Shown: in pieces, positions 36,262-48,689 of the stretch | Position numbering within the stretch: position 1 is the stretch's first letter | Layout of the letters: the number at the start of each line of letters is the position of its first letter | Source: Lindgomyces ingoldianus | Taxonomy: Eukaryota; Ascomycota; Dothideomycetes; Pleosporales; Lindgomycetaceae | Direction of reading: 5' to 3' | Assembly: GCF_010093535.1 (NCBI RefSeq) | Contig: NW_022985164.1 | Coordinates: forward strand, 1,415,629-1,479,628 | Length of the DNA: 64,000 bases | Made by a program: the position numbers and the translations under genes | The notes under the pieces: model-generated | Seen by the model: only the letters and a program-made list of their open reading frames with translations | Told to the model about the DNA's origin: nothing | The model's database searches: none

Positions 36262-37855
36262 TCAGAAGCCCATTCGAGAACCCAAACCCCTCAGACTAGC
36301 ACCGAGGCCGCCGTCCGCTGCAAAGCGGGGGTCGAGGCCCTCTTTGTTCTGGGACTTGTCGGGAGTGACGGATAAACCTGCACTCATTAAATTGAGGCGG
36401 GTCAATCGCAGGCGAAGAGTGTGATCATATTTCTCGGCCATGGCGAGGGCGTCTGTGTGAACGTCGTAGCGGGGATTTGTGGGAGGTGATATGAGGAGGC
36501 GATCGACAAGGTCAATTCTAGCGTTCAAAATGCCGGCGTTGATCATGTCCTCGAGCTCTTCCTCAATGCTGCCAAAGTCGCCAGTGGGTTGGAATTTTTT
36601 GGCCATTTCCTCCAGTGTAACACAACTGAACGGGATGAAATACTGGACGATGCTCTTGGTTCGGACATTGTTGTAGATGACCGAGAGAACCCTCGACAGA
36701 TACACATCCAGCAGGTAATCTGTCCGATAACCTTCCAGTACCTCCAGACAGGCGCTATATTTTGAGTTACAGAAGAGACTGATAGCGCGCCGGATATGAG
36801 GTTCGAGCTCAAGGAAGTTGCGAAAGTCGCCGTTTGCGAGGACCTTTGTTTGCAAGTCGCTACGGTCCATAGATCCGAGGGCACAGAGACCACCGTATAC
36901 AGCTATATCGTTTCCTGATAAGACCTCCTTCTGCCACACGATTCCGGCAGCCGGTTCCAGGGTGAGGAATTGTGGGGAGGTGTGGATGAAGTTGTTCGCC
37001 GCTTCTCGAAGGTTGCCGGTGCACATATGGGCGAGGCCCGAGCATGCCGAAACGATGGGTTCCAACTTGTTCTTCTCGTCGCCCTTTAATTGTGATGCGT
37101 CAACCTTCACCAACTGTGATTGCACGCCTAACCACGCCCTCTGAGCAATGCTAACGTATACTAGACGGAGAGTCATGTCAGCCAGGTGTTTGTTGGAAGT
37201 GCAGTGTTCCCGCATGCGCCAATAGGCTTTGTGGGCATTGGTGTAGTCCCCACATGCATAGTAGAAATGGCCGAGGTCTTCGTTACCCATCTGTAATTCT
37301 CAATCAGCTATGTTTGAACAAGTATATCAATAAAGCCAGCATCAAACGCACCCGAATAGATTCCTTGATTAGGTTGTTCTTGTAAGATTTGAGCTCATGC
37401 TCCAGCTTGTCCTGATCCTGCTTGACGTCTCGATTCCTCTTCTCCACCCAAGCTGTATCCACTAATGCCAAGGAATCATCCGGAGAAATTTTATTGAAAT
37501 CGTCGGTTAGGGCGAGGTAAAATTTAACGTTCCTGCCCAGCTTTGCCTCCGTAATGGCCATGCGATAGGCATCGAGAGCGAGGTAGGTCGAGCTGGCGCC
37601 GATGTGGTGTAGCCGTTCTAGACGGGTTGCACCTGATAACTAGTTAGATACTATGAAGGCATATGGGAAGTGTCTCAGGCATTGTACCGTCATAATTGGC
37701 GATGTAGGAATCCAGATCGAATTTTGGAGGATCTAGTAGGCATGAGCGGGTGAGGAGGTTACACACGCTGGAAACCATAAAATACCTTTGACGACAATAG
37801 CGCCTTTTGCCCTCGCCTGCTGGAAGAATGGAGACTGCTCCACGCTGGAGGCCAT
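36262..37855 (-). CDS. CSN1: COP9 signalosome subunit 1 (CSN1)
   Basis: This is a scaffold subunit of the COP9 signalosome, the complex that removes NEDD8 from cullins and so controls cullin-RING ubiquitin ligases; in filamentous fungi it affects development and secondary metabolism. Exons on the minus strand are 37855-37786, 37732-37688, 37632-37352 and 37290-36262, giving 474 residues, which fits the family. The helical-repeat part includes 'GNEDLGHFYYACGDYTNAHKAYWRMRE', shown here only in part: 'GNEDLGHFYYACGDY'. The PCI domain covers about residues 300-420 ('FCNSKYSACLEVLEG', 'YIPFSCV'-like 'QYFIPFSCVTLEEMAKKF', 'EEELEDMINAGILNARID'). RPN7 of the proteasome lid is the nearest paralogue, but the N-terminal 'DLDSYIANYDGATRLERLHH' and the Gly-rich C-terminus favour CSN1. 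Confidence 0.9.
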
Positions 37856-39158
37856 GGTTGCGTCGGCGAGGTGGGTTAGAAGCTTGGAGACTCAGAGAGG
37901 TCTCTCGAAGCTCAAGCTTGCCTGCGCTGATGCCTATCACCGCGGGGTTCTGACTAAGCAGGCAACCAATCAGCGTCATTCACTGCACTTATTGGACTTC
38001 TACGGCTCACCGCGCATGTTTGAGACATTCTCAAGACAGCTGAAAACCAGGTAACGTAAGACCAGGTAATTTCCTCTAGCATAACTTTAAGTAGTCCGTA
38101 TTTCTAGCGGGAGTTGGAGGCAGAGTGAAAGCTGAAATCAACAGCGAATCACAATGCTTCACAGTAAACGAATCAGAGCGCGTTATTCATTCGGCGTGAC
38201 CACGCATCGTCCGCGTGTCTGGCCCGCCCGCGCGTTCGCTTCTCTTCCGGGTCACTGACTTCGGAAATATATTAGCACTTCGTTCTTGGAAGACATCGTC
38301 ACCCACTTCAGCGCTGTCTCTCTAATTTGCTCGGTTTTGTGCGCTCTCTCTGGCTCCTCCCATACCCCTATCGATGGATGAGCTGTATGACCTGCCCATC
38401 CCATCCCATCCACCCTTATCCCGCCTGCCACAACCCATTATTAAGAAGCCCAACGTATAATACACGGGCAGAACTTAGTGCATGTGTAGCTCATTGATGC
38501 GGACTCTCGGTACGTGTTTTTGAAGGCAAGTGGTATTCGCGCTGTGCCCGCAACAACGGCGCAGGGACGCGTCGGACGTATCCGTTCATTCGCATTCTCT
38601 CTGGAAAAGCGAGCAGCGCGGGTTCGCAGTGCCCCTGATTGGGAAAAAGTGTGGCCTTCTTTCTTGCCCGCCGAAACCACTAAACGGTCGGCCAGTATCG
38701 AGTTAGGAAGACGGGAAGGCCAAAGGGCAGCTCTCCCGGTCAGACGAGAAGCAGACGAGGTGAATGATGAAATCACTGAGTCCTAGCCCAGTCGTCGCCA
38801 TCAGTGCATGTATGTTCAGCTTTTCTTATGTGTGGTCCAACTCTGTTGCTCTCTTCCAGAGTATCAGCTAAGGATCAAACTACGATTATCAACGTGTGGA
38901 GTTTGATCATTTCACCTTATCGCTAACTTCTCCGCAGTCTTACCGTCACAATCAAATAGCCAAGACAACTTCTCAACCTCCCCACATATCTACTGCACCA
39001 TCACCTAAGACATTCGGTTACCCACCCCTTCCACCTATAGCTACATCAAAGCAAACGCCATTAGCTTTACGTACCTGAACCCGATCATCCCATACCCCAA
39101 TCAACGAAACCTTGAATTTGAACAGGAAAGAGATAGCCGGAGGCAGGTTCTCAAACAC
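37856..39158. other. Divergent promoter region between CSN1 and a PIF1-like helicase gene
   Basis: These 1.3 kb are shared by two divergently transcribed nuclear genes. Overlapping antisense frames near 38441-38786 (111 and 90 codons) show no domain. A CATCC/CCATC-rich stretch near 38395-38415 is a weak simple repeat. Confidence 0.5.
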
Positions 39159-41896
39159 ATGTCGGCTCAAGCTCCAAAGAAGAACTTTCCTATGGCTTAT
39201 GAGGTCAACGGTGAATTGATAAGGGAGTCTAGGAAGAGGGCCCAAGTGGAAGAAAACTCCGCAACAGCTGATTATCGCTCGGTCTCCAAGCGATATCAAG
39301 TGTGTGGCGGGCAACCAGAGTTTCATGGGATGACTGCAGTGGCGCCTCATAATTATCAGGAAACCCCGCTAGTAACTACACTTCAGCCAGCCTCTCAGAC
39401 CCCCAGACAACCCATCGAAATCATCAACCTAATTGACGACGATACTCTGCCTGAGCGACCCATGGAACCGGAGATGCAAGTCGCAATTTCACCCATTCAG
39501 GCGCAACCCTTCTCGACCGATCCATATTCCGAATACCACTGGTCTTTTTATAACTCTAGACCATCTCAAGAGAGTCAGAACCATTCATCCCCAGACTTGT
39601 ACTGGCCTTTCTATAGCAAGCCCTCGGGATCATCTCAAGGTACGAAGACCAACCCATATGAGATCCCGTCAAGCCCTTCGGCGCCTGCAGTCGCAGATGT
39701 GAGGAGTGAGCAGTCGAATGAAAAGCCCAAAAAGGACCAAAAAGCGCCGAAATTTCTAGGTCCACCCTCTGCATGTGAGATAGTCGGTCTTGCCCAAGAT
39801 TCTATACCAAATGACTCTCTAGAATCTCAGAGTATTCCCATGCCGATCCCAGTTGTAGAGGTTCCGAAGTTCCCTGCTCCTCCAGAACTCGGCCTGCCAA
39901 CCTCAAACAACCCTTTGGACGTTGCACCTATCATCGAACCAACTGCGGATACTTCGAAGTTCCCAACCCTTCCGGAGCTTCCCCTGCCAGCCTCAGCCCA
40001 CCCTTCGAACGATGTTATACCCATTGCTGAACCGGTTCTATGTAAAGAGCAAAATGATTTAGTCAACCTCATTGCTAGTGGCCGAAATGTGTTTTACACA
40101 GGCTCAGCTGGTTGCGGCAAATCCACAGTACTCAAAGCTTTTGTGAAGATTTTCCGGGAACGAAACAAGCGTGTCAAAATTGTAGCGCCTACGGGACGTG
40201 CAGCGCTGGATATCAACGGCTCTACTACATGGACGTACATGGGGTGGAGACCAGAGCATATGAAAAAACCATTGCAGGCCTTGAAGAAGGATGCGCATGG
40301 CAAGCTTGTTCGCCCGCGGTTTCAGGAGACTGATGTTCTTGTCATCGATGAGATCAGCATGGTCGAGAACCTGCATTTTGAACGTATGGTATGTTTAATT
40401 TAATCGGCACCACGGGTGATTTCTCGGGATATTGACTGTACAAACCTACAGAATGCCGTCATGAAAGAAGCGAGAGACGATGAGAGAGCGTTCGGTGGAG
40501 TTCAGGTTATTGTAACAGGAGACGTAAGCGAATGCAGTTCCCATTCTCCACGCCTGCTAATACATACCAGTTTTGTCAACTTCCTCCTGTTAAGCCGTTC
40601 CAGTACTGCATCACCTGCGGCGAGGACCTTACAGCGAACGCACCAGGTACAGAATATAAGTGTCGTCTAGGATGTCCTCCAGACGGAAAATATTACGACG
40701 TCGACAAATGGGCTTTTCGAAGCGATGCTTGGAAGGTAAGCTAAAGTAAGTAATAAACCGTTCCCTTTACTAACTAGGCAAGGAATGCAATTTCAAACAT
40801 GTAAACTTGACGAATATACACCGCCAGAACGACAAAGTCTTCATCGATATTCTACAGAAGCTGCGATTGGGGCGTCCTTTGCCACCACGGGACATAGACG
40901 TTCTCCTCAATCACGATTCACAAACACGTAATGCCATCCAGCTGTTCGCTACCCGTGAAGAAGTGAAGCGCGTAAATGATCGGAGGTTCGCCGCCTTGAA
41001 TTCGTCACCTCGTCCCTACAGAGGCTTAGATTATTTCTGGTGGAATCCTGAGGACGAGAAGGTTAAGCAAAAAGGCCGGAGAATCGAAGATGGGTCATTG
41101 AAGGAATTGGTGAGCCCTCGATCGGGCAAACGCCTTTGAAGTCACACTAATCGTGACTAAATAGAGAGACCATCGCTTCGATTACCAGATTCAACTGAAA
41201 AAGGGCATGCTAGTGGTCCTCCTTGTGAATCTTGATATCAGCAAAGGCCTTGTGAACGGGTCGCAGGGCGTCATTCAAGGTTTCAAAGAATGCGATCCTA
41301 CGGAAATGCCCGTAGCATCCGAAGCTTCACGAAGAAATCGAGCTCTAGAGAACGAGGTTCCAGCAGGTGACGCTCCTATTCTTACTGGCGACCACGCGAT
41401 ACTCCGTGAACAGCAAATTAAACAGTTCATTCTTGAGGCTAAGTTCAAGGTCTGGCCGATTGTTAGATTTCACAATGGTGTACTTCGCACGATCTTCGCC
41501 GATTGTACTGTGAATGAATATGGGGATAAAAAGCCCCATACTTTGTTAGCAAGGACTCAGATCCCGCTTATGGCAGCTTGGGCGATAACAACGCATAAAA
41601 GTCAGGTAAGACATTCCAGTGCCACGATTATTTGCGAACATTTCTGATGCTCTCTTATAGGGAATGACTCTAAACCGTGTAGTGGTGGACCTAGCTAGAT
41701 CGTTCGAGCAAGGCCAGGCGTATGTGGCATGTAAGTGTTGCTCGTTATCATTTTAGATTCGGTCACTAACTGCTTTGTAGTGAGTAGAGCGCGATCTCTC
41801 GAAGGGTTAAAGGTCGAATCATTTCCCCCTAGTGCGCAAGGCTCTGGGAACGAGCAAGTCAAAGAGTTCTTACGTGATAAATTCGGCATTGAGTAG
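39159..41896 (+). CDS. PIF1-like superfamily 1 DNA helicase
   Basis: This is probably an ATP-dependent 5'-3' DNA helicase. Exons are 39159-40388, 40452-40523, 40571-40735, 40783-41109, 41165-41605, 41661-41730 and 41781-41896, giving 806 residues; the fourth exon uses an AAG acceptor. The first 300 residues are disordered and Pro/Ser-rich, with internal repeats. The helicase core follows: 'GSAGCGKSTVL' (Walker A, about residue 314), 'KIVAPTGRAALDING' (motif Ia), 'VLVIDEISM' (Walker B), 'VTGDFCQLPPV' (motif III, complete only after splicing), 'NIHRQND' (motif IV), 'AAWAITTHKSQGMTLNRV' (motif V) and 'ALSRARSLEGLKV' (motif VI). An insert after motif III carries 'CITCG...KCRLGC', possibly a small zinc site. 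It resembles fungal PIF1-like expansions rather than the mitochondrial/nuclear PIF1 itself, so I give no gene symbol. Confidence 0.9.
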
Positions 41897-43737
41897 GCTC
41901 AATATTTGAAGGTAAAATCGGTTGACAAGACAAACTTTTCTTTGGCTTTTCGAACTTGGATGGGAAAGCCCCACGTTGGAACACTAGCATTCTCGATTTT
42001 TTCAAAAGAGCACTAAAATTCATGTACGGCTGTGCAGAATGGATACCCCAGTTTTTGGTAGCGAGCTATTGGGTTTTGCTTTGTAAATCTATCCTATAAG
42101 GAGAAGATTGATACAGTGGGGTCCGGAGTCACCTTTGGATATGTTCGGTTTCAGTGGAACGGGCTTAAGTTATCGGACAATGGAGTTGACAGTTTGACGC
42201 TTACCTACGCATAACTTCCTCTGAACAAGGGCCTTTCACTAGACTCTTTCGGGTCATCAATGGAGGACACATTCCTCGCGCATTTAACAGCCAAGGCTTC
42301 TCTTTAGGATAAAAGCCTCCATGCAAGCGCTCTCGAAAACCTCTCAAAGTCCAGCAAAATATTTAACTGATTAAGTCCTCGTCACTGTTTTGTAGAAGGC
42401 GGAAACTTCCATGTGAATACCAGATGCTCTCTCGCAACAAGCACTCAATATTATGTTTCTAAGTGCTTCGTGTAAGAGCATCACTCCATACTCAAGCCTT
42501 CGGACTCCGGCTCGGCTGTGGCGCGTCGCATGAGTAGAAGCTTAGATTTCCTCCGGTAGCCTGAGGCTGACTTTATGAGGTATAGACTTTAATGCGACGG
42601 AGTCCCTGAATCCTTTGGGTTGGATCCTTTTGGTACTGCTATTCCTTCTCTAGCAATTACAAGCTCAGCTAAGCTTATCAGCCAAACTACAGTTACTCAC
42701 AGAGAACTGTACAACGTATACTTGGCTTATATGGAAAAGAGAACCTCAATTCTTCTGGCACAGCGTTGAACAGGGCATCGTTCCACAAAAAGTTCACCTC
42801 TAGCCGAGAAACCCTTCTCAATCCATCAGTCGAGCACCACGCCGGCCATGAAACGAATCCACCTACACAGTAAAGCCCAAATCCTTCTCGAAAGCCAAGG
42901 CGATACCTGTTTCATTGAAACGCTATGGTAATTAGCAGGATGTTTTGAAATAAGCACGGGCATTCGGAGAACGTGGCACCGTGGTCATCCCCAGGGGCTA
43001 TATTCGTTACTAGCAATCAAATATTGCATGCAGCGCTAAACAGTCGGCAGTTAGATAGATAATTTGTTTGGAGGAACCGAACTTGAGATGGTAAAGATGA
43101 CGCAGAGGACGCGGTAAGAGTGCGCTTAGAAGTGTGGAGGGCGTAGGAGTATTTTTTAATACCGAGAGGTTTAATAAGAGGAACCCAGAATAGGCAGGAG
43201 TGTCTGTGCGGATCAGAGGTTGGTGGTCCGAGCGAATGCGCAACGACATCCTTTCATCAGATCCTTTGCCGGCGCTTCTTGCGCTCGCCTCAGCCTCCGC
43301 TCACCTGCCTGTTTATAATATCGAAACAAGCTCTCATTCGCTTACATCGGACCTTTTTACGGGCCAGGCACGCTAGTTTGCCTTGCTGTGTAAGGAAACA
43401 TGCATTTCTCCACATGGGATCTCCCGACATTGGGCGCCTCCTTCGCGCTGTGATCACCAACATCGGGTCTCCGTGCCTCCTCAATGCATTACCAAATCTC
43501 CAGGAGAAGGAGGAAGCTATCGCCGGATGTTCGCCTTTATATTCGGTGTACAGCCGCCTCTAATTTTGCCCTCATCGCGCTCTAGCAGTTGCTTCCACTC
43601 CTTTGATTGAAGTCTGATTCTCACACTGGTTGAACCAGGTACTTGCATCGCATTGCATTTTGCACTTCCAGTCTATCTGGGTGTACTATCATTCATTTCA
43701 CACACGCATTTGATATACAACCTCGACACGAAACATT
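41897..43737. other. Intergenic region (1.8 kb), AT-rich, no recognisable gene
   Basis: There is almost no open frame longer than 60 codons between 41900 and 43000, and the base composition is AT-rich compared with the flanking exons. From 43279 short frames appear in the leader of the next gene. No transposon ends or long repeats were seen by eye. Confidence 0.5.
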
Positions 43738-45096
43738 ATGTATCTTTCCACAGCCCTTGTTCTTGCCAGCGGTGCTGGGTTAGCTACTGCTCATCCCCTA
43801 AGTCTCTTCTCTCGCGGCGTTGCTACATTTGCCGCTGGTAGCTCATGGGATATCCTTCTCAGCAAGGGAGACGGCGTCAGTAACGTTAAGCAAGCCATCA
43901 GCGAGAACTTCCAAGTGATCGACATCGATCTGTTCGACACAGACGCAGCGACAATTGGGGATCTCAAGGCGAACAAGAAAGTCATCTGCTACTTCAGTGC
44001 TGGTTCCAAAGAGGGTTGGCGCTCCGACGCCGGAGACTTCAAGGATGGCGACACTGGGAAAGGTCTTGATGGCTGGCCGGATGAGACCTGGGTCAATGTC
44101 AAGAGCGAGAACGTTCGCAACATTATGAAGAAGCGGATTCAGAAGGCTGCGGATAGTGGTTGTACTGCCATTGATCCAGATAACGTTGATGGATTTGTAA
44201 GTACCTAGTCCCCTTTTCTTCAACATGAACTGACATCACTACTTCAGGACGGAGGCCAAGACGGCTTCGGATACGACAAGAGCGCGTACGTCGACTATGT
44301 GAAATTCATGGCCCAGGAAGCCGCGAGCCACAACCTCGCCATCGGACTCAAGAACGCCGTCGACATGATCCCAGATGTTGTTGATGTCGTCCAGTTCGCC
44401 GTCAATGAACAGTGCCACCAGTATTCAGGCGAGTGTGAGAAGTATAAGCCGTTCACGGATGCAAACAAGGCTGTCTTCAACATTGAGTACGGTGGGGACA
44501 ATTGCGCATCTCCTAGCGGCGTTACGCTTTCCACGCTTATAAAGCCTGAGGATCAGGGCTTAAACACTTTGGGTGGAGCTTGCTCTGGATCGACGACGGG
44601 GGCAACTCCAACGAATGAAGGTAACTCTCCCTCGGCTGCACCGTCGCAAACAGACACAGAGGAAGAGGCAGTCTCATCGGCACCAACCCAGGCCGTTGAG
44701 GAGAAAGAGACGCCATCCTTCACCCTCGAAGTCCCCCAACCAACATCCACGGGTACCGACGGCGAAGAAGGCGAAGAGCCAATATCAGTTCCTACAGCGC
44801 TCCCTACGGGCCACCCAAGTAGGACAATTACCTTTAGCGGCAGCCACCCCACTGGTTTCCCTAGACCCTCCGGCGGCTTCCCCCACCACTCTCACAATGG
44901 AACCCATCACACAATCATGCCTCACCCCACGGCCGTTGCAACAGCTTTTCCTCAGGGAGGACGCAATCCTTCGAGGACTATATCCGCCTTGCCGACAACT
45001 ACTGATACGGAGGGACCGAATGAAAATGAGCAGTCTCCTGAGGAGCAAGAAGGCCAAGAGCCTGAGGAACAAGATCCCGAAGATGAGGAGGAGTAG
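43738..45096 (+). CDS. Secreted GH114 protein (endo-alpha-1,4-polygalactosaminidase type)
   Basis: This is predicted to cleave alpha-1,4-linked galactosamine polymers such as fungal galactosaminogalactan outside the cell. Exons are 43738-44196 and 44248-45096, giving 435 residues. The signal peptide covers residues 1-18 (MYLSTALVLASGAGLATA). The barrel domain shows the family motifs 'VIDIDLFDTD', 'KVICYFSAGSKEGWR', 'WPDETWVNVKSENVRNIMKK', 'GCTAIDPDNVDGF' and 'NLAIGLKNAVDMIPDVVD'. In GH114 the conserved Asp in the IDPDN/DVDN-like strand is thought to be part of the active site (family knowledge). After about residue 280 comes a long Ser/Thr/Pro-rich tail ending in about 25 mostly acidic residues, with no GPI-type hydrophobic end. 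Such tails suggest wall association or heavy O-glycosylation. Confidence 0.88.
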
Positions 45097-46088
45097 GAGG
45101 AAGAGGAGTGAGCAAGTCTTATTCTCAAGCGCTGTGTGCTCACTACGAGACCTCCGTTTCAATTTACTTCTACATGTACAATACTATTTTATATAAACAG
45201 AGCATAGATATCTGTGTTTTTTGAATATGCTTTTTAAACTTAGTTGAGTAAGGTATTTATTGCGTCGCCTGGTGAACGCGCCCTCACGTGACTCACTTCT
45301 CGCCTTAAGTTAGATACCTTCTGAAGCTTCCACCCTCGTTCTCCTTTCTCAACATCAGCCTCTGACAGCGCTATACGAACGCTATGAACAATATGCCTTC
45401 ATGGTCCAAAGGAAGAACGCGGTATCCAGTGTAATCCAAGCCATCTTAACAAGCCATCTTACAGACTGCTGGCATCACAGAGCCGGGTCACACCAACCGT
45501 TCCAGCATTCTGACTTTATCTTTCTCAGCACATCTCCCCACCCCTACTCTGTCACCAGGTTTAACTTTGCCGCCGTTTCACAGAGCTAGTCGAGAGAAAC
45601 ATTAGACGCTAATTTCTTCATGAATCTGCCTTTTGCTCAACCAAGTTCAACCTTTTCTTATCGAGTCACAACGCCACTTGTTTTACATATCGACAGCAAT
45701 CATTTCCTGTTCCTCTCCAGCCCATGACCTTCGCAGGGCTTATTACTTTCTACCTTCCTGATGCAGCAATCGTCTTCCCCGCCATTTAATCAAGCTTGAT
45801 GAAACGGTCTTCTCTGATTCGCTCGAAATGAATTCCCCGACATGGGTAGCTTGAAGCTTTGATGAACAAACTTCATGCAATTCCCCGAAGCTCTATGATA
45901 AAGTCACTGCAACTGCTATATAGGGACAAGATGAGCAACATGATGACGGTGCACATCGGACTCAGGTTTCCGGGTATGTGGTACACATAGGCGCCTAGTC
46001 TTGGTTGAACAGGGGCACCATAGATTTATTATGATGAGCTCCCAGGTGTAATTTTGAGAGTTTCCGTCGGTCCCCTTCTCCCCCAGTC
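45097..46088. other. Intergenic region upstream of an S41 peptidase-like gene
   Basis: This contains the 3' flank of the GH114 gene and the promoter of the next one. TATATAG at 45917-45923 is the best core-promoter candidate. No other gene is seen. Confidence 0.5.
45917..45923 (+). promoter_or_regulatory. Candidate TATA box for the S41 gene
   Basis: TATATAG lies 166 bp upstream of the start codon at 46089, leaving room for a leader of about 130 nt. Motif and distance are the only support. Confidence 0.35.
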
Positions 46089-48521
46089 ATGATGCTGTTC
46101 ATTGCTTCTGTCGCGGGCTTTTCTTTCGCTTCGATTGCGTTGGCGACACCTTTTCATCTCAATACTCGCCAGAATGCGTCTTCGCCTTGTGCATTGGTGA
46201 GCGCATCTGCTGCTGCACAAACGGCGGCCGCTGTGCCAACCGTTCCCGCTCAGTTGGCGTACGATTGTATCACGAGCGTGCCTTTCAACAAGAGTGCGGC
46301 ATTGAGCTTGCTAGACGCAATCGTTCCTTATTTCCGGTGGCAATCGACAACGGCGTTCCTCAAAGATCCTCCAGAGGAGTACATCGAGAAGATCCAGGAT
46401 GCTGTTGATGTCTGGGGAGGACTAGAGAGCATCAAGTCAAAAGTCGAGGGCAGTTCGTATGCGAATGAATTCGAGGTATGCTCCATTCTAGCCTCAATCA
46501 TTCGCCGAGCAATTGCTGGTTAATTTCTTTGAGTGATTGAAGTGCATGTGTTAACAATCCTGCAGTTTGGCTGGGCACTTTACAGATTATTGCAAAGCAC
46601 GCATGACGGCCACTTCGTTTTCATACCCGACGTAATCGGCACAGTCTTCAATTGGGCACGACCAATCCCGCTCGTATCCGTCTCTGAAGATGGGAAAGCG
46701 TTGCCCAAGCCTTATGTGTATCCTGACGTATTAGCTTCTTCTCTTGGGAACGCCTCCTTCACGCCTTCTGCTATCTCGACTATCAATGGTCAGAATGCAA
46801 AAGAGTATCTAGAGAATTGGGCCCAGTACGGGTCACTCCAGGATCGAGATGCTCTGTATAACAATGTCTTCTATGAGCTGGCCGTCGTTTCGTTGGGTCC
46901 ATCTGGAGCGGGGATGGGGAGTTTCACGGGTGGTGGGAGAGGGAGATGGGTAAGTACAAACCGCCAATTCCTTTGCCAATTGGATCTTATACTTACCATT
47001 CCAACCAAGGTCTATCCGGGGCCGACGACGGAACTCGGTTTCGAAAATGGTACAACGACCACATACAACAACTACGCCAAAGTGCTAGTTTCATTTGCAG
47101 GAGTCACGGATGGCGAAAGTCTCTATAAGAAATGGTTCACTGCGAACAAACCAACCACCACCACCCCAGCCTCTTCTAATTCTTCTACACCAACACCGTC
47201 CGCCACGCCTACTAGTACCCCCGCACCAGGTTATCCACCACCCATTTTCAAGGAGTCGCACAACCTCATCGGAGGGTATTACTTGGAAGGTGACTACTCC
47301 GACGTAGCAGTACTCTCCGTACCTTCTTTCGTTTCTCTAGACTCCGCCGAAATCCCCTTCCAGCAGGTCAGCGAGCAATTCCTCGCGGCAGCAAGAGCAG
47401 CGGGCAAGAAAAAATTGATCGTAGATGTTTCAGCGAATGGCGGTGGCACCATTCTCCAAGGCTACGATCTCTATAAACAGCTATTCCCTGCTCTTATTGG
47501 CTATGCCGCTGGCGACCGATTCAGAGCCTTCGAATCTACTAATATAATCGGAAAAAAGTTCTCCAATGTTGCTGAGGGACTTCCCCGAGTCCTCGAAACT
47601 AGCAACGACACCTTACTTGAACTAGAATACGACGTCGTATCCTCCGTCTTCAACTACCAAACCGACATGACGACCGACGGGAAGAACTTCCCCGACTGGC
47701 CCGCCAAATTCGGTCCAGTGCACCAACACGGCGATAACTATACCAACCTTTTTCGATGGAATTTGTCGGATATCTTGACCCCGTTGAACTCAGGTGGCAT
47801 ATATGTCCACGGCTACAGCAACATAACCAACTCCACCCAGCCGTTCCCCGCCAAGGACGTTGTCGTCGTCACAGATGGTTACTGCGCATCAACCTGCACC
47901 ATTTTCTCCGAACTCATGCGGCAGCGCGCAGGCGTAAAGTACATTTCGCTCGGTGGGCGTTCGAAACCCGGCATTACACAAGCCGTCGGCGGTGTCAAGG
48001 GCACAAACAACTTTCCCTGGGATTACATCCAATATCTGGCTCAATACACTGTAACCAACATCTCCACTGCCGCTGAAGGTGCAGAACTCAATGCCACTGA
48101 ACTCGGCCAGTATTGGAGCAATGTCCCCTTCGACCGCATGGCCATCGGCAGCGCCATCAATGTCAATTTCCGCGACGGTATTCGCGACGGCGATGACACA
48201 AATACGCCGCTGCAGTTCGTTTACGAACCCGCAGACTGTCGGATTTTGTATACAAAGGAAATGACGGTGGATGTTACTGCGATTTGGAAAGCGGTTGCAG
48301 ATTCGGCGTGGGGTGCGACGAATCGTTGTGTTGCTGGGGACCTCGGTGGGTATGGGAAGAGGGAATTGAGGAGGGGGTTCAGGGAGAAGAGGTGGGAGGA
48401 TAGGGCGTTGGAGAGGAGGATGGAGGTTTGGAGGAGAGGGTTGAGTGTCAAGGATTATCCGTTGGATGTTTTTACGGACCCGAGGCAGACTTTGAATGGG
48501 AATGGGATCATGTATCCTTAG
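46089..48521 (+). CDS. Secreted peptidase S41 family protein
   Basis: This is a predicted extracellular serine peptidase of the tail-specific/IRBP-like S41 family. Exons are 46089-46475, 46566-46949 and 47010-48521, giving 760 residues. The signal peptide lies within residues 1-20 (MMLFIASVAGFSFASIALAT). The N-terminal part, with 'PCALVSASAA' and 'WGGLESIKSKV', is typical of the fungal group. 'HDGHFVFIPDVIG' is followed by a Thr/Ser/Pro linker, then the S41 core: 'LIVDVSANGGGTILQGYDLY' and the probable nucleophile region 'VVTDGYCASTCTIFSELM' (Ser of CAST). The C-terminal 60 residues are unusually rich in Arg, Glu and Trp. The second intron is 60 nt with no stop, so it can also be read through. 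The first ATG of two (MM) is taken as the start. Confidence 0.88.
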
Positions 48522-48689
48522 AGCTGGTATGGAGGGTTAGTGAGGTAGGGACAGTGGCATGAATGACATGTAACAGAAATAGAACTGTGAAGAGAGAATC
48601 ACGGTGCGCAATCAGTAAGCCTCTGTAAACAAGTCCGATAAAAAAAGACCTTAATATCTCATCCTGGGCTTCTTTCCGTCTCGGTTTCT

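Noticed and set aside
36262..37855. Proteasome lid subunit RPN7
   Set aside because: The two families are close, but the N-terminus, the total length and the Gly-rich C-terminus fit CSN1 better. A phylogeny would settle it.
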